Shown piece by piece: positions 1-7,255 of a stretch of 21,159 nucleotides of DNA. This stretch comes from Olsenella_K sp036454645. Lineage in GTDB: Bacteria; Actinomycetota; Coriobacteriia; Coriobacteriales; Atopobiaceae. The notes beneath the pieces were generated by a model. It saw only the letters and a list, made by a program, of their open reading frames with translations. It did no database searches and was not told where the DNA came from. The stretch's first letter is position 1; every line of letters starts with the position of its first letter. The stretch covers positions 1 through 21,159 of the forward strand of contig JAZHSQ010000032.1 of NCBI GenBank assembly GCA_036454645.1. Reading direction: 5' to 3'. The position numbers and the translations under genes are program-made.

Positions 1-90
1 GCCCATCCGGGCGGCCATGCGGGCCCGCACGCGGTCGAGGCTCCGGCGGCGTGCGGGGGCGCGGCCCGCATCGGGTCCGCGACGGCGTAA
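1..90 (+). CDS. possible C-terminal end of an upstream gene (partial)
   Basis: The first reading frame is open from base 1 and ends in TAA at 88-90. It gives 29 Ala/Gly/His-rich residues ending in RIGSATA. The stop codon is fused to the AAGGAGG ribosome binding site of the next gene, an arrangement typical of translationally coupled genes. GC-rich DNA often shows open frames by chance, and the peptide matches no family I recognise, so this could be non-coding. Confidence 0.3.
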   Translation, partial: AHPGGHAGPHAVEAPAACGGAARIGSATA

Positions 91-99
91 GGAGGAGAA

Positions 100-375
100 A
101 TGGTCTGTCCCGCGTGCGGCGCAAGCATCGACCCGGACGTCGACACCTGCCCCAAGTGCGGCGTCGCCCTCACGTATGGCGCCGCCAGGAGGAACGCCAA
201 GGCCGACGGGTCGGAGAAGGGCGGCACCAAGGCGACGGTCGCCTACGCGATCGTGTGCATAGCCGCGGTCGCCGCGTTCTGCTGGGTGATCCTGTTCTGG
301 CACGAGTCGCAGGTCCACTCCGTCCCGGAGATCATCGCGCCCGGCGTCTCGCTCTCGAGGCTCGTGCAGCCCTAG
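100..375 (+). CDS. small zinc-ribbon membrane protein
   Basis: A 91-residue protein. Residues 1-21 form a zinc ribbon with two CxxC knuckles (CPAC at 3-6 and CPKC at 17-20), a pattern found in the zinc-ribbon_2-like N-termini of many small Gram-positive membrane proteins. A basic and polar linker follows. One hydrophobic segment at about residues 45-67 (ATVAYAIVCIAAVAAF region) should span the membrane, and a short tail of about 24 residues lies beyond it. The start is fixed by a near-perfect AAGGAGG five bases upstream of the ATG. The gene ends 42 bp before the stop of convergent larC; the gap holds only a short GC-rich inverted repeat (about 392-405). The domain type is clear but no function can be assigned. 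It might be a zinc-sensing or scaffold protein, or the remnant of a larger zinc-ribbon protein. Confidence 0.75.
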   Translation: MVCPACGASIDPDVDTCPKCGVALTYGAARRNAKADGSEKGGTKATVAYAIVCIAAVAAFCWVILFWHESQVHSVPEIIAPGVSLSRLVQP

Positions 376-417
376 GCCGCACGGCGGCCACGCGCACGGG
401 TGCGCCCCGGGCCTGCC

Positions 418-1833
418 CTACTGCCGCACGACCTTCTCGCCCGCGGAGAGGACCGCGCGATACGCCTCCTGGTAGGGCACCCCCGCGGCGCGGGCGAGCG
501 CCGCCACCGCGTCATGCTCCGGATAGGCGCGCTCGCGGCCGTCCGGCAGCTCGACGACCTTCACGGACGCCTCCCCGAGCTCGCAGGAGACCCGCACCTC
601 CCTGCGCGCGAGGGCCGTGCGCTCGACCCGGTGCCTGCGGACGCCGATGGTCGTCGTCTCCTCGAAGAGGACCCGCTCCATCCGTGGGACGAGAGAGGCG
701 TCGCAGAGGACCTGCACCTGGTAGCCGGGCCGGTTCTTCTTCATGAAGACCGGCGCGAAGTGCGCCTCGCGCGCGCCGGCGCCCATGAGGAGGCCGAGCG
801 CACGGCCGAGGTCCTCGCCCGTGCAGTCGTCCATCTCGCACTCGAGCTTCCAGAGGCCGGGGACGAGGCCCTTCGGCTGTCCGGGACACGCCTCCGGACC
901 CTGCGCCCGCGCCGGACTCGCCTCCGAGGCCCGTGCCTGCCCCGGCAGCGGCTCGACGAGCAGCGCGCGCACCGTGCTCGGTGGGTCGTAGGCGCGCTTT
1001 CCCGACCCCAGGCCGCAGGCAAGGATCCGGTAGCGGTCGGGCGGCTCCCGCAACGTCCCTATCGCCGCGGCGATCGCGGCTCCCGTGGGGGTAACGAACT
1101 CGCCCTGGCGGTCGCTCTGGGAGATGACGAGCCCGTGGCTCCGCACGATGTTGGCGACCGCGGGCACGGGGACGGGCAGGACCCCGTGTGCGGAGCGCAC
1201 GCGTCCCGTCCCCTCCATCAGCGGCGAGACGTAGGCGTCGGTCACGCCTAGCGCGTCGAGGCAGTAGGCGACGGCGACCACGTCCACGATCGAGTCGACC
1301 GCGCCGACCTCGTGGAAGTGGACCTCGGCAACGGGTACCCCGTGCGCCTCAGCCTCGGCCTCGGCGACGATGCGGAAGACGCGGCGCGCGATGCCCGCGG
1401 CGCGCTCGCTGAGGTCGGCGGCGTCTATGACGCGGAGCACGTCATCGAGGTTGCGATGGACGTGGGCGTGGTCGTGGGCATGGGAGGCGCCATGGGCGTG
1501 GTCGTGGGCGTGGTCGTGGGCATGGGCGGCGTCGTGGCTGGCGTCGCGGGCGTGGGGACGCCTGTGCGCCGGCGTCTCGTCGTCCAGGTCGCCGTAGAGG
1601 TACTCCATGTCATGGTCGTGTCCGTCGCATGCCTCGTCGAGGACCACGTCAAAGTCGCAAGCGTCCAGCGTGCCCACGCGCTTGCGGGAGACCACGAGGT
1701 CGAAGCCGCCGACCCCGAGGCTGGCGAGCGCCTCCCTCAGGCCGCGCTCGTCCACCCCCAGGTCGATGAGGGCGCCTGCCACCATGTCCCCGCTGATCCC
1801 CGAGTCGCACTGCAGGTAGAGCGTCTTGCCCAT
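418..1833 (-). CDS. larC: LarC, nickel-pincer cofactor nickel-insertion enzyme
   Basis: A 471-residue LarC (DUF111/TIGR00299) family protein. The family is a CTP-dependent nickel insertase (cyclometallase) that completes the nickel-pincer nucleotide cofactor of lactate racemase and related enzymes; it is cytoplasmic. The N-terminus MGKTLYLQCDSGISGDMVAG is the family signature, followed by VHFHEVGAVDSIVDV and FVTPTGAAI motifs. The C-terminal LarC2-type part begins near GLWKLECEMDDCTGEDLG and includes MKKNRPGYQVQVLC. In lactobacilli larC is read by a programmed frameshift (larC1/larC2); here both halves are in one frame, joined by an Ala/Pro/Gln-rich linker. A His-rich insert (16 His between residues 72 and 126) sits in the N-terminal half and could store nickel. 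The start at 1833 is chosen over an upstream in-frame one because GGGGAGG lies 5 bases before it. No larA, larB or larE is in the window. Confidence 0.93.
   Translation of the reverse strand: MGKTLYLQCDSGISGDMVAGALIDLGVDERGLREALASLGVGGFDLVVSRKRVGTLDACDFDVVLDEACDGHDHDMEYLYGDLDDETPAHRRPHARDASHDAAHAHDHAHDHAHGASHAHDHAHVHRNLDDVLRVIDAADLSERAAGIARRVFRIVAEAEAEAHGVPVAEVHFHEVGAVDSIVDVVAVAYCLDALGVTDAYVSPLMEGTGRVRSAHGVLPVPVPAVANIVRSHGLVISQSDRQGEFVTPTGAAIAAAIGTLREPPDRYRILACGLGSGKRAYDPPSTVRALLVEPLPGQARASEASPARAQGPEACPGQPKGLVPGLWKLECEMDDCTGEDLGRALGLLMGAGAREAHFAPVFMKKNRPGYQVQVLCDASLVPRMERVLFEETTTIGVRRHRVERTALARREVRVSCELGEASVKVVELPDGRERAYPEHDAVAALARAAGVPYQEAYRAVLSAGEKVVRQ
1456..1536 (-). repeat. degenerate short tandem repeat encoding the LarC His-rich insert
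   Basis: Seen in sequence: on the + strand, units such as GTGGTCGTGGGC / GTGGTCGTGGGCATGGGC recur. They have a 6- or 12-bp period and encode (His-Ala-His-Asp)n on the minus strand, residues about 100-126 of LarC. The period is a multiple of 3, so copy-number change keeps the frame. Confidence 0.75.
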
Positions 1834-1955
1834 CGTTGCCTCCCCTTCCGGTCGTGCGGGACGTGCCCCGCCTCCCCGTGCATCGCGCATGCGGGGCCGT
1901 CCTTAGAAGTCGGCGGGCGCCGCCCACAAGGGGGCGGGCCCCCCGGGCCCCCCGC

Positions 1956-1973
1956 AAACAGCCTTCTCGGCTG
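1956..1973 (-). terminator. possible weak terminator downstream of the NlpC/P60-like gene
   Basis: On the minus strand CAGCC-GAGAA-GGCTG is followed by TTTG. The 5-bp stem lies 45 bp after the stop of the NlpC/P60-like gene. The stem is short and the T-run only 3 long. The adjoining 1930-1955 stretch is a G/C-block tract that can also fold. Tentative. Confidence 0.3.
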
Positions 1974-2017
1974 CGGCCGCCCGGTGCCACTAGCTAGCGT
2001 TAAGGCCGCACGGAGCC

Positions 2018-3274
2018 CTACGAGAGCGTGATGTTCATGAACCAGCCCCAGCGCGGGGTCACCGTGGTCCCGTAGTAGCTGATCCACTGGTCCATGCTCC
2101 ACGTGGCGACGCTGCCGATGTTGTGCATGATCGTGTTGTTGCCGACGTAGATGCCGATGTGGCCGTAGATGCGGCCCATGCTCGACTGCGGGTGCGATGA
2201 GACCGCGACGATCATCCCCGGCTTGAGGTCGGCCCTGTTCGAGCTGTAGCAATAGGCGTTGTACATGTCGCACGCGTTGCCGCTGCCGTAGCCGTAGCCC
2301 GCGTTGCTGAAGACCTGCGAGACCCACATGGCGCACAGGCCCGCACCGGGAGACGGGGTGCTGTAGCAGGCGGAGACGACCGCCGACGCGGAGCCCGTGC
2401 CCGCGCCGCCCGTGCCGCCGGAACTCGAGCCACCGGAGGTGGACCCACCCGTGGTCGAGCCTCCGGAGGTGGAGCTGCCCGCCGTGGAGCCGGAGTCCGG
2501 GGTCGAGGCGCCCGCGCTCGAGGGCTCGGAGCTCTGGGCGGCTGCCGCGTCGGCCGCGGCCTTGGCCTCCTGCTGGCGCTTCTCCTCCTCCTGGGCCGCG
2601 AGGATCTCCGCGTCCCTCTGCTCCATCAGCTGCTTGACCTGCGCGTCGAGGGAGGTGAGGACCTGCTGGGCCTCCGCCTGCTTGTCCTGCATCTCCTGGA
2701 GCTGCTCGGCCTGCTGGGCCTGGACGACCTGGAGGTTCTCCTGGTAGGCCTCGAGGTCGGCCTTGTTCTGGTCGAGCGCCTGCTTCTCCTCGTTGATCGA
2801 GTCGATGAGCTCGCGCGACTCCTTCGAGATGCGGTCGAAGTAGTAGACGTTCGACACGAGCTCCTCGATGGACTTCGCGCCGAGGAGCATGTCGACGACG
2901 CCGGTGTTGCCGTCCTTGTAGTTCGAGGAGACGTTGCTGGCGAGGCGCTCCCGCTTCTCCTTCAGGCTCGCTTCCTTGTCGGAGATCTGCTGCGTGACGT
3001 CGTCGATCTGCGTCTGGACGTCGTATATCTCGTCGAGGGTCTCGGACTGCTTCTGCGAGATGGCGGCGTAGTCGGTACCGATCTGGTCGAGCTGCTTCTG
3101 GACCTCCGCATACTGCTGCTCCGCCGCGTCGAGGTCGCTCTGGGTGTCCGCCAGGGCGAAGACGGGATGGGACGAGACAGCAGCGAGGGTGCCGGCGCCG
3201 GCGGCAAGTCTCAGCAGGGAGCGACGGCTCATCGTGCGGCGCTTGGAAGAATCACCCGGCTTATTCTTATCCAT
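2018..3274 (-). CDS. secreted PcsB/CwlO-like coiled-coil protein with C-terminal NlpC/P60-like cysteine peptidase domain
   Basis: A 418-residue exported, probable peptidoglycan hydrolase. Residues about 14-44 form a signal with a twin-arginine pattern (SRRSLLRLAAGAG) and an ALA cleavage-like end (VFALA-D), so export by Tat is likely. Residues about 48-240 are a long heptad-rich coiled coil containing the PcsB-type block SNYKDGNTGVVDMLLGAKSI. A Ser/Gly/Thr linker follows (about 245-295). The C-terminal ~115 residues resemble NlpC/P60 or CHAP: nucleophile candidate Cys about 314 in GAGLCAMWVSQVF, His about 372 in YGHIGIYVGNNTIMHN, and Asn about 385. In known relatives (PcsB, CwlO, RipC) the coiled coil docks to FtsEX, which activates the hydrolase at division; that role here is inference. 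The ATG at 3274 is preferred over an upstream in-frame TTG (3292) because that TTG overlaps the GGAGG. A paralogue with a different head lies at 5849-7156. Confidence 0.85.
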   Translation of the reverse strand: MDKNKPGDSSKRRTMSRRSLLRLAAGAGTLAAVSSHPVFALADTQSDLDAAEQQYAEVQKQLDQIGTDYAAISQKQSETLDEIYDVQTQIDDVTQQISDKEASLKEKRERLASNVSSNYKDGNTGVVDMLLGAKSIEELVSNVYYFDRISKESRELIDSINEEKQALDQNKADLEAYQENLQVVQAQQAEQLQEMQDKQAEAQQVLTSLDAQVKQLMEQRDAEILAAQEEEKRQQEAKAAADAAAAQSSEPSSAGASTPDSGSTAGSSTSGGSTTGGSTSGGSSSGGTGGAGTGSASAVVSACYSTPSPGAGLCAMWVSQVFSNAGYGYGSGNACDMYNAYCYSSNRADLKPGMIVAVSSHPQSSMGRIYGHIGIYVGNNTIMHNIGSVATWSMDQWISYYGTTVTPRWGWFMNITLS

Positions 3275-3352
3275 GTTGATCCTAGCCTCCAAGTTAGTGT
3301 GTTTGTGCTTCGTTTAGGGCTCCGGAAATCATCCACCATGCAAATATACAGT

Positions 3353-3382
3353 ACCCTACCACGAAGACGCTCCCCCGGACAA
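3353..3382 (-). promoter_or_regulatory. candidate sigma-A-type promoter for the NlpC/P60-like gene
   Basis: On the minus strand, -35 TTGTCC (3377-3382), 18-nt spacer, -10 TAGGGT (3353-3358). This predicts a 5' leader of about 70 nt before the ATG at 3274. The surrounding 3275-3524 gap is less GC-rich than the genes. Apart from this promoter I see no convincing gene or structure in it. Confidence 0.4.
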
Positions 3383-3524
3383 ACGCACCCACGGAGCGGA
3401 CGGCGCGAACACTCAGAATGCCCATCGCTGACTTGGCCGGCGAACACCTCGTCACGCCTGGTCTCCCAAATAATCGCATCGACCGGACGCACGCAGAGGA
3501 TATCCACATCCCTGTACGCGACCG

Positions 3525-4340
3525 CTAGGCGCATCCGGGCACCCAGGCGAGGACGTCACCTCCCCCGGCGATCATCACGACGGCCGCAGCGCACGACACC
3601 GCCGGGCAGAGCGGGAAGGTGCCCGGCTCCCAGGGCGTTCGGGCGTAGTCGCACCCGGCACCTGGTCCCCCTCGCACGCGCTCGTGCGCGACGCGCAGTC
3701 CCTCCCCGAGGAGCCCGAGGACGCACGACGCGACAATGACGAACGCGCCCCAGCGCAGCCCGAAGTAGAGCCCCACCACGAGGAAGAGCTTGAGGTCCCC
3801 TCCCCCGAGCCCGGGCCTCCCCCTCGCGCGGCCGACCACCAGCGCTGCGATCAGCGCGGGGACGGCAAGGCCACAGCAGCCCACGGCGGCTCTCCCCAGC
3901 GCCCATCCGACCGGGCGCCCCAGGGACGCCGAGAGGGCAAGTGTCGCGAGCCAGGCGGCCACCGCCACCAAGATGGAGGGGTCCGGGATCCTCCGAGCGT
4001 AGACGTCCACCACGGACGCCCAGAACAGGATGCACGTAAGCAGGATTGCCTGCGCGCACGCGAGCGTGGGACCAAGGCGCGCTGCGATGAGCAAGAGGAC
4101 GAGCCCCAGGAGCGGGCAGGCCGCCGCCGCTCGTCGGGACGAACTATCCAGGACGTCCAAGCGCCCTCGCGAGCGCGTGGACCCTCGCATGCCTTCCCTA
4201 CTGGCAGCAGTTGGCGCCAAGAGATACTTATCGACAGCATATCTTTGCGCGTGTATGCATAATATCGCTGCAATAAATGTTCCTACGCAAAACAATATCA
4301 CGTTGGCACACGCTGCCAACAGGAGCTCATCGCCGCTCAT
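3525..4340 (-). CDS. A24 (type IV) prepilin peptidase, orphan
   Basis: A 271-residue multi-pass membrane protein from the chosen start. It carries both aspartates of the A24 aspartyl peptidases: Asp112 in VVDVYARRIPDP and Asp182 in GLGGGDLKLF (the GxGD motif). These enzymes cleave the leader of type IV, Tad or Com prepilins at the inner face of the membrane. Hydrophobic segments alternate from about residue 72 to the C-terminus. The N-methyltransferase Cys motifs of long PilD enzymes are absent, as in short Tad/CpaA or archaeal-type forms. No pilin or assembly gene is in the window. The start is uncertain: ATG 4340 has GGGAG nine bases upstream, but the frame is open, AT-rich and protein-like for about 55 codons further (another ATG at 4448). 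It lies behind the NdpA-like gene. Confidence 0.8.
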   Translation of the reverse strand: MSGDELLLAACANVILFCVGTFIAAILCIHAQRYAVDKYLLAPTAASREGMRGSTRSRGRLDVLDSSSRRAAAACPLLGLVLLLIAARLGPTLACAQAILLTCILFWASVVDVYARRIPDPSILVAVAAWLATLALSASLGRPVGWALGRAAVGCCGLAVPALIAALVVGRARGRPGLGGGDLKLFLVVGLYFGLRWGAFVIVASCVLGLLGEGLRVAHERVRGGPGAGCDYARTPWEPGTFPLCPAVSCAAAVVMIAGGGDVLAWVPGCA

Positions 4341-4553
4341 GCTATCACACTCCCACTCTATCCTGGCTATATATCTTCCTTTGAATACCTCCTTGAGATT
4401 TTCTATTTCTCCATTGACGTTAGAGAGATTGTGCTCTATACAATACATACCTAATGCGTACAGTTGTTCTATTGAGAGGAGAGCCGATGATATCTCCACA
4501 TCCTCGTCACAGGTGCGGATGTCCGGTGCCCGCGGCGTCGCCTCGCGCGGCAA
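4341..4553 (-). other. AT-rich in-frame upstream extension of the prepilin peptidase frame
   Basis: The prepilin peptidase frame stays open upstream of ATG 4340. Between about 4341 and 4500 the DNA is markedly AT-richer than anything else in the window, with codons ATA, AGA, TTA and GGA that neighbouring genes avoid. The translation (IEQLYALGMYCIEHNLSN and onward, then EVFKGRYIARIEWECDSM) looks like real protein. Candidate starts are ATG 4448, with only a weak AGG upstream, or a TTG at 4553. Either the peptidase has an N-terminal extension of 36 or more residues, or an acquired sequence is fused to it. The AT-rich character continues through the first ~50 codons of the peptidase. Confidence 0.5.
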
Positions 4554-4603
4554 GCGTCACGTCGAAGGGCGTTCGAGGGACACGGGGGCACGCCCCACGC
4601 CAC

Positions 4604-5677
4604 TCAGCGATTCTCGATCTTGGCGATGTTCCTGATTACGATCTCGATGTGCCCGTCGTCGTCGTTCCTGAAGGCGATGTAGGCCGGATTCGAGCTGTAC
4701 TCGGACGGGAAGGTGATGTCGATGCCGGTGTCCGTCCGGATCCGGTGGCTCTTCGCCATGCGGTTCGCCACGCCTCGCTTGACGGGCACCTCGTCCGGGA
4801 TGCTCTCCTCGCGCGCCGTCTGCTCGTAGCGCTCCTCATACCTCTCGCGCACCTGCGGCTGCTCGTCGAAGACCTCGCGGCCGACCTCCTCGGGCTCGAA
4901 GGACTCGTCCCTCTCCACGCGCTGGGCAACCACGGCCTTGGCGCGCGATACCGTCTCCGCGGTGTTGAGGCCGTACTCCTCCGCCACGTCCTCCACGATC
5001 CTCGTGACCGTCTCTATCGCCTCGCGACTGGACGCCTGGGTGGAACACTGCAGGAGCCCGTCGGGAATCACGAAGCTCTCGGTTCCGCCTATCGTCCTCG
5101 CCTTGTCGTGGAAGTCGATGGCCATGGAGGAGACGTCAATCACGGCGTAGGTGTCAATCTTCTGGGTGGGCGTGGGCAGCGTGGCGTCCGTCCTCACGAG
5201 CTCGTTCGAGACGTGCCCGTCCACGTCGTCGACGGTGTGGAGGAAACTCTGCCTCCTGGGAAGGATCGCGAGGGCGAAGTAGCGCGTGGGCTCGGCGTCG
5301 AACGCCGCGGTGGCCTCCTGCTCCCCCGCGTTCGCGCCGGGCGCCGAGGGCGGCTCGTCGAAGTCGGCGACGAGGAGGTCGGCGTTCGTCAGGTCGTCGC
5401 TTTTGCGGAGCTCCTCCCAGAACCACTGCGCTATGGACATGCTCAGCGCCTCGAACCCGTTGTCCCCACGGAGGTAGACCCTGAGCTCCTCAGCGAACGC
5501 GCTCCCCTCGGAGAACTCGCCGTGCTTGTTGTCGGCGCTCGTCAGGCACTTGTGCATCGTCCGCTGAACGTAGGACCTGGTTGTCCTCTCGTCGAGGTCG
5601 AGCTCCCTCTCCGAGAAGTACTTCTCGCCCGTCTCGAAGTCGAAGGAGTGGAGGATGGCGTGCCTGATCTTGAGCAT
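4604..5677 (-). CDS. nucleoid-associated protein, NdpA/YejK family
   Basis: A 357-residue cytoplasmic protein resembling the 37-kDa nucleoid-associated family (PF04245; E. coli YejK/NdpA). These proteins bind the nucleoid but their role is poorly defined. Family-like features are the N-terminal MLKIRHAILHSFD start, the early region with the F..GSAFAEELRVYL stretch, a middle block with YFALAILPRRQSFLH, and the C-terminal DTGIDITFPSEYS plus YIAFRNDDDGHIEIVI segment. The ORF could extend upstream to 5830, but the ATG at 5677 has TTTGGAG five bases before it and the upstream residues are Pro/Arg/Ala-rich, unlike the protein. The 171-bp gap to the next gene (5678-5848) shows nothing but GC-rich sequence. 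A hairpin-prone stretch (4554-4600) follows the stop. Family assignment is from remembered motifs and is moderately firm. Confidence 0.7.
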   Translation of the reverse strand: MLKIRHAILHSFDFETGEKYFSERELDLDERTTRSYVQRTMHKCLTSADNKHGEFSEGSAFAEELRVYLRGDNGFEALSMSIAQWFWEELRKSDDLTNADLLVADFDEPPSAPGANAGEQEATAAFDAEPTRYFALAILPRRQSFLHTVDDVDGHVSNELVRTDATLPTPTQKIDTYAVIDVSSMAIDFHDKARTIGGTESFVIPDGLLQCSTQASSREAIETVTRIVEDVAEEYGLNTAETVSRAKAVVAQRVERDESFEPEEVGREVFDEQPQVRERYEERYEQTAREESIPDEVPVKRGVANRMAKSHRIRTDTGIDITFPSEYSSNPAYIAFRNDDDGHIEIVIRNIAKIENR

Positions 5678-5848
5678 GAGCTCTCCAAACGAAGCGGGTT
5701 TAGCGGCGCACGCCCGAACGGTGCCGGGGCGCACGGGGGGCGCCCCGCGCCCTCGAGGGGACGCGCGGGCGGGCATTGCGAGACGGGCCGCGCACGGCTC
5801 GCGCTCCTCGTCCTCGCGGGGCGCGGCCACGGCGGTCGCAGAAGTTCG

Positions 5849-7156
5849 CTAGAGGTAGCGGTAGGACACCGTGCGAAGCCCCCAGGAGTTGGGGCTGCTG
5901 AACCCGAACGCCTGGTAGACGGCCGTCGAGAGGTCGAGGCCACGGCTTCCGTTGCCCATGTAGCCGCAGTCGGTCACCGTGGCGATGACCGACATCCCGT
6001 TGTAGCGGATCTCGATGAGGTCGCCGTAGTGCGCCGAGGGGTTCTGGGACATCGGGAGGGCGACCGAGGGCTTGGAATCGTCCAGGGGGATGCCCGAGGC
6101 CGTCGAGGTGGATCCCGGAGGGTCGTTGTCCGCGATGCTGTATGCAGAGGCGAAGCAGGTGATCCAGCCGCTCTCGGAGCTGCCCGACGAGCTGGAGGAC
6201 GACCCGGACGACGAGGAGGAACCCGACCCGCCGGACGTCGAGGGGCCGCTCGAGCCGGAGGAGGACCCGGAGCCCTCGGAGCTCGAGCCGGATCCGGAGG
6301 ACGTGGAGCCGGAGTCCCCGGAGGAGCTGGGCGCAGGCTCGTCCGCGGAGGTGGAGCTGGTCGTGGAGAGGTCCTTGATCTCACCCGCCTTGGCAGCCGA
6401 GGCCTCCTCTCCGTTCGTGACGCCCTGCGCCGAGGAAGCCGAGTCGCCAGTCGACGCGGCGGCCTCCGCCGCGGCCCTCGCCTGCTCCGCGGCCGCGAGC
6501 GCAGCGGCGCGCTCGTCCTCCTCGAGCTGGGACGCCTTGGCCTCGAGGCTGGAGATGGTCGACTGGACCTCCGCGCTCTGGCTCGACAGCTCGTCCAGGG
6601 TGGACTGCTGCTCGTCTTTGGCGGCGCTTATCTGCTCCATCTGGTCGCTGAGGGTCGCCTTGTCGTCTTTCAGCTGCTGGATGGCGGCAGCCTGGTACTC
6701 GTTGACCTTCTGGGCGTAGTAGATGCGCGAGACCATGTCCTCGATGCTGCTGCTCGACATGACGAGGGAGAGGAGGTTCGGCGTGAGGCCCCCCTTGTAG
6801 GAGGCGGAGATGAGCTCGTTCAGGCGCGAGCGGTCCTCGATGATCTCGGACTGGACGTCGATGGACTGCTGCGCCAGGTCGTCAATCTGCCCTTGGAGGG
6901 AGTCGATCTGGCTGCGGTTCGCCTGCATGTCCTGCGCGAGCTCGTCGAGGCGGGACTGCTCCTGGGAGATCTGGTCGCGGACGTCCTGGGACGTCTCGGC
7001 AAGGGCGGTCGTCGGGAGCGCGAGGCCCGCCGTGATGGCGAGGGCGCAGACCGCCAGAGAGGCCCGGGCGACGCCGGAGACCCGCTCCTTCGAGTGCGCC
7101 GCGGGGGCGACGCGCCCACCCCGAGAAGCCCTGCCTTGCCCTGTCGCTCCCGTCAT
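5849..7156 (-). CDS. secreted PcsB-like coiled-coil protein with C-terminal 3D (double-psi beta-barrel) domain
   Basis: A 435-residue exported protein. After a basic N-terminus, residues about 24-54 are a Sec signal (ASLAVCALAITAGLALPTTA, ending ALA-E). Residues about 55-240 are a coiled coil homologous to the protein at 2018-3274: both carry a Tyr-Lys-(Asp/Gly)-Gly block followed by SIE(E/D)(L/M)VS(N/R)(V/I)YY. A very long Ser/Gly/Glu linker follows. The last ~105 residues match 3D/RlpA-like barrels: ITCFASAYS, GDLIEIRYNGMSVIATVTDC and RGLDLSTAVYQAFG, with the conserved Asp residues. Such domains occur in Rpf/stationary-phase-survival and lytic transglycosylase-like proteins, so a peptidoglycan role is inferred. 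The start at 7156 has GGAGG four bases upstream; the longer frame to 7192 has no ribosome site. A perfect GATAGC-A-GCTATC repeat lies at about 7202-7214 in the leader. Confidence 0.82.
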   Translation of the reverse strand: MTGATGQGRASRGGRVAPAAHSKERVSGVARASLAVCALAITAGLALPTTALAETSQDVRDQISQEQSRLDELAQDMQANRSQIDSLQGQIDDLAQQSIDVQSEIIEDRSRLNELISASYKGGLTPNLLSLVMSSSSIEDMVSRIYYAQKVNEYQAAAIQQLKDDKATLSDQMEQISAAKDEQQSTLDELSSQSAEVQSTISSLEAKASQLEEDERAAALAAAEQARAAAEAAASTGDSASSAQGVTNGEEASAAKAGEIKDLSTTSSTSADEPAPSSSGDSGSTSSGSGSSSEGSGSSSGSSGPSTSGGSGSSSSSGSSSSSSGSSESGWITCFASAYSIADNDPPGSTSTASGIPLDDSKPSVALPMSQNPSAHYGDLIEIRYNGMSVIATVTDCGYMGNGSRGLDLSTAVYQAFGFSSPNSWGLRTVSYRYL

Positions 7157-7255
7157 CGCACCTCCAAGGACGAACCGCGTGGGACGAACCATGCGTTTCA
7201 GGATAGCAGCTATCGCACGCCCTCCACAATAAGGCCAGTCCCGCGCCCGGTGACG

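Noticed and set aside
1312..2031. Plus-strand frame opposite larC with Val/Gly/Met repeats
   Set aside because: It is the antisense of the LarC His repeat and has no ribosome site. LarC is certain on the other strand.
3229..3534. A 101-codon minus-strand frame after the prepilin peptidase gene (starts MRLAVAYRDVDILCVRP)
   Set aside because: The first 40 residues look protein-like, and the start overlaps the peptidase stop. The frame then turns Arg/Cys-rich, overlaps the promoter and start of the next gene, and has no clear ribosome site. It could be a remnant but cannot be supported.
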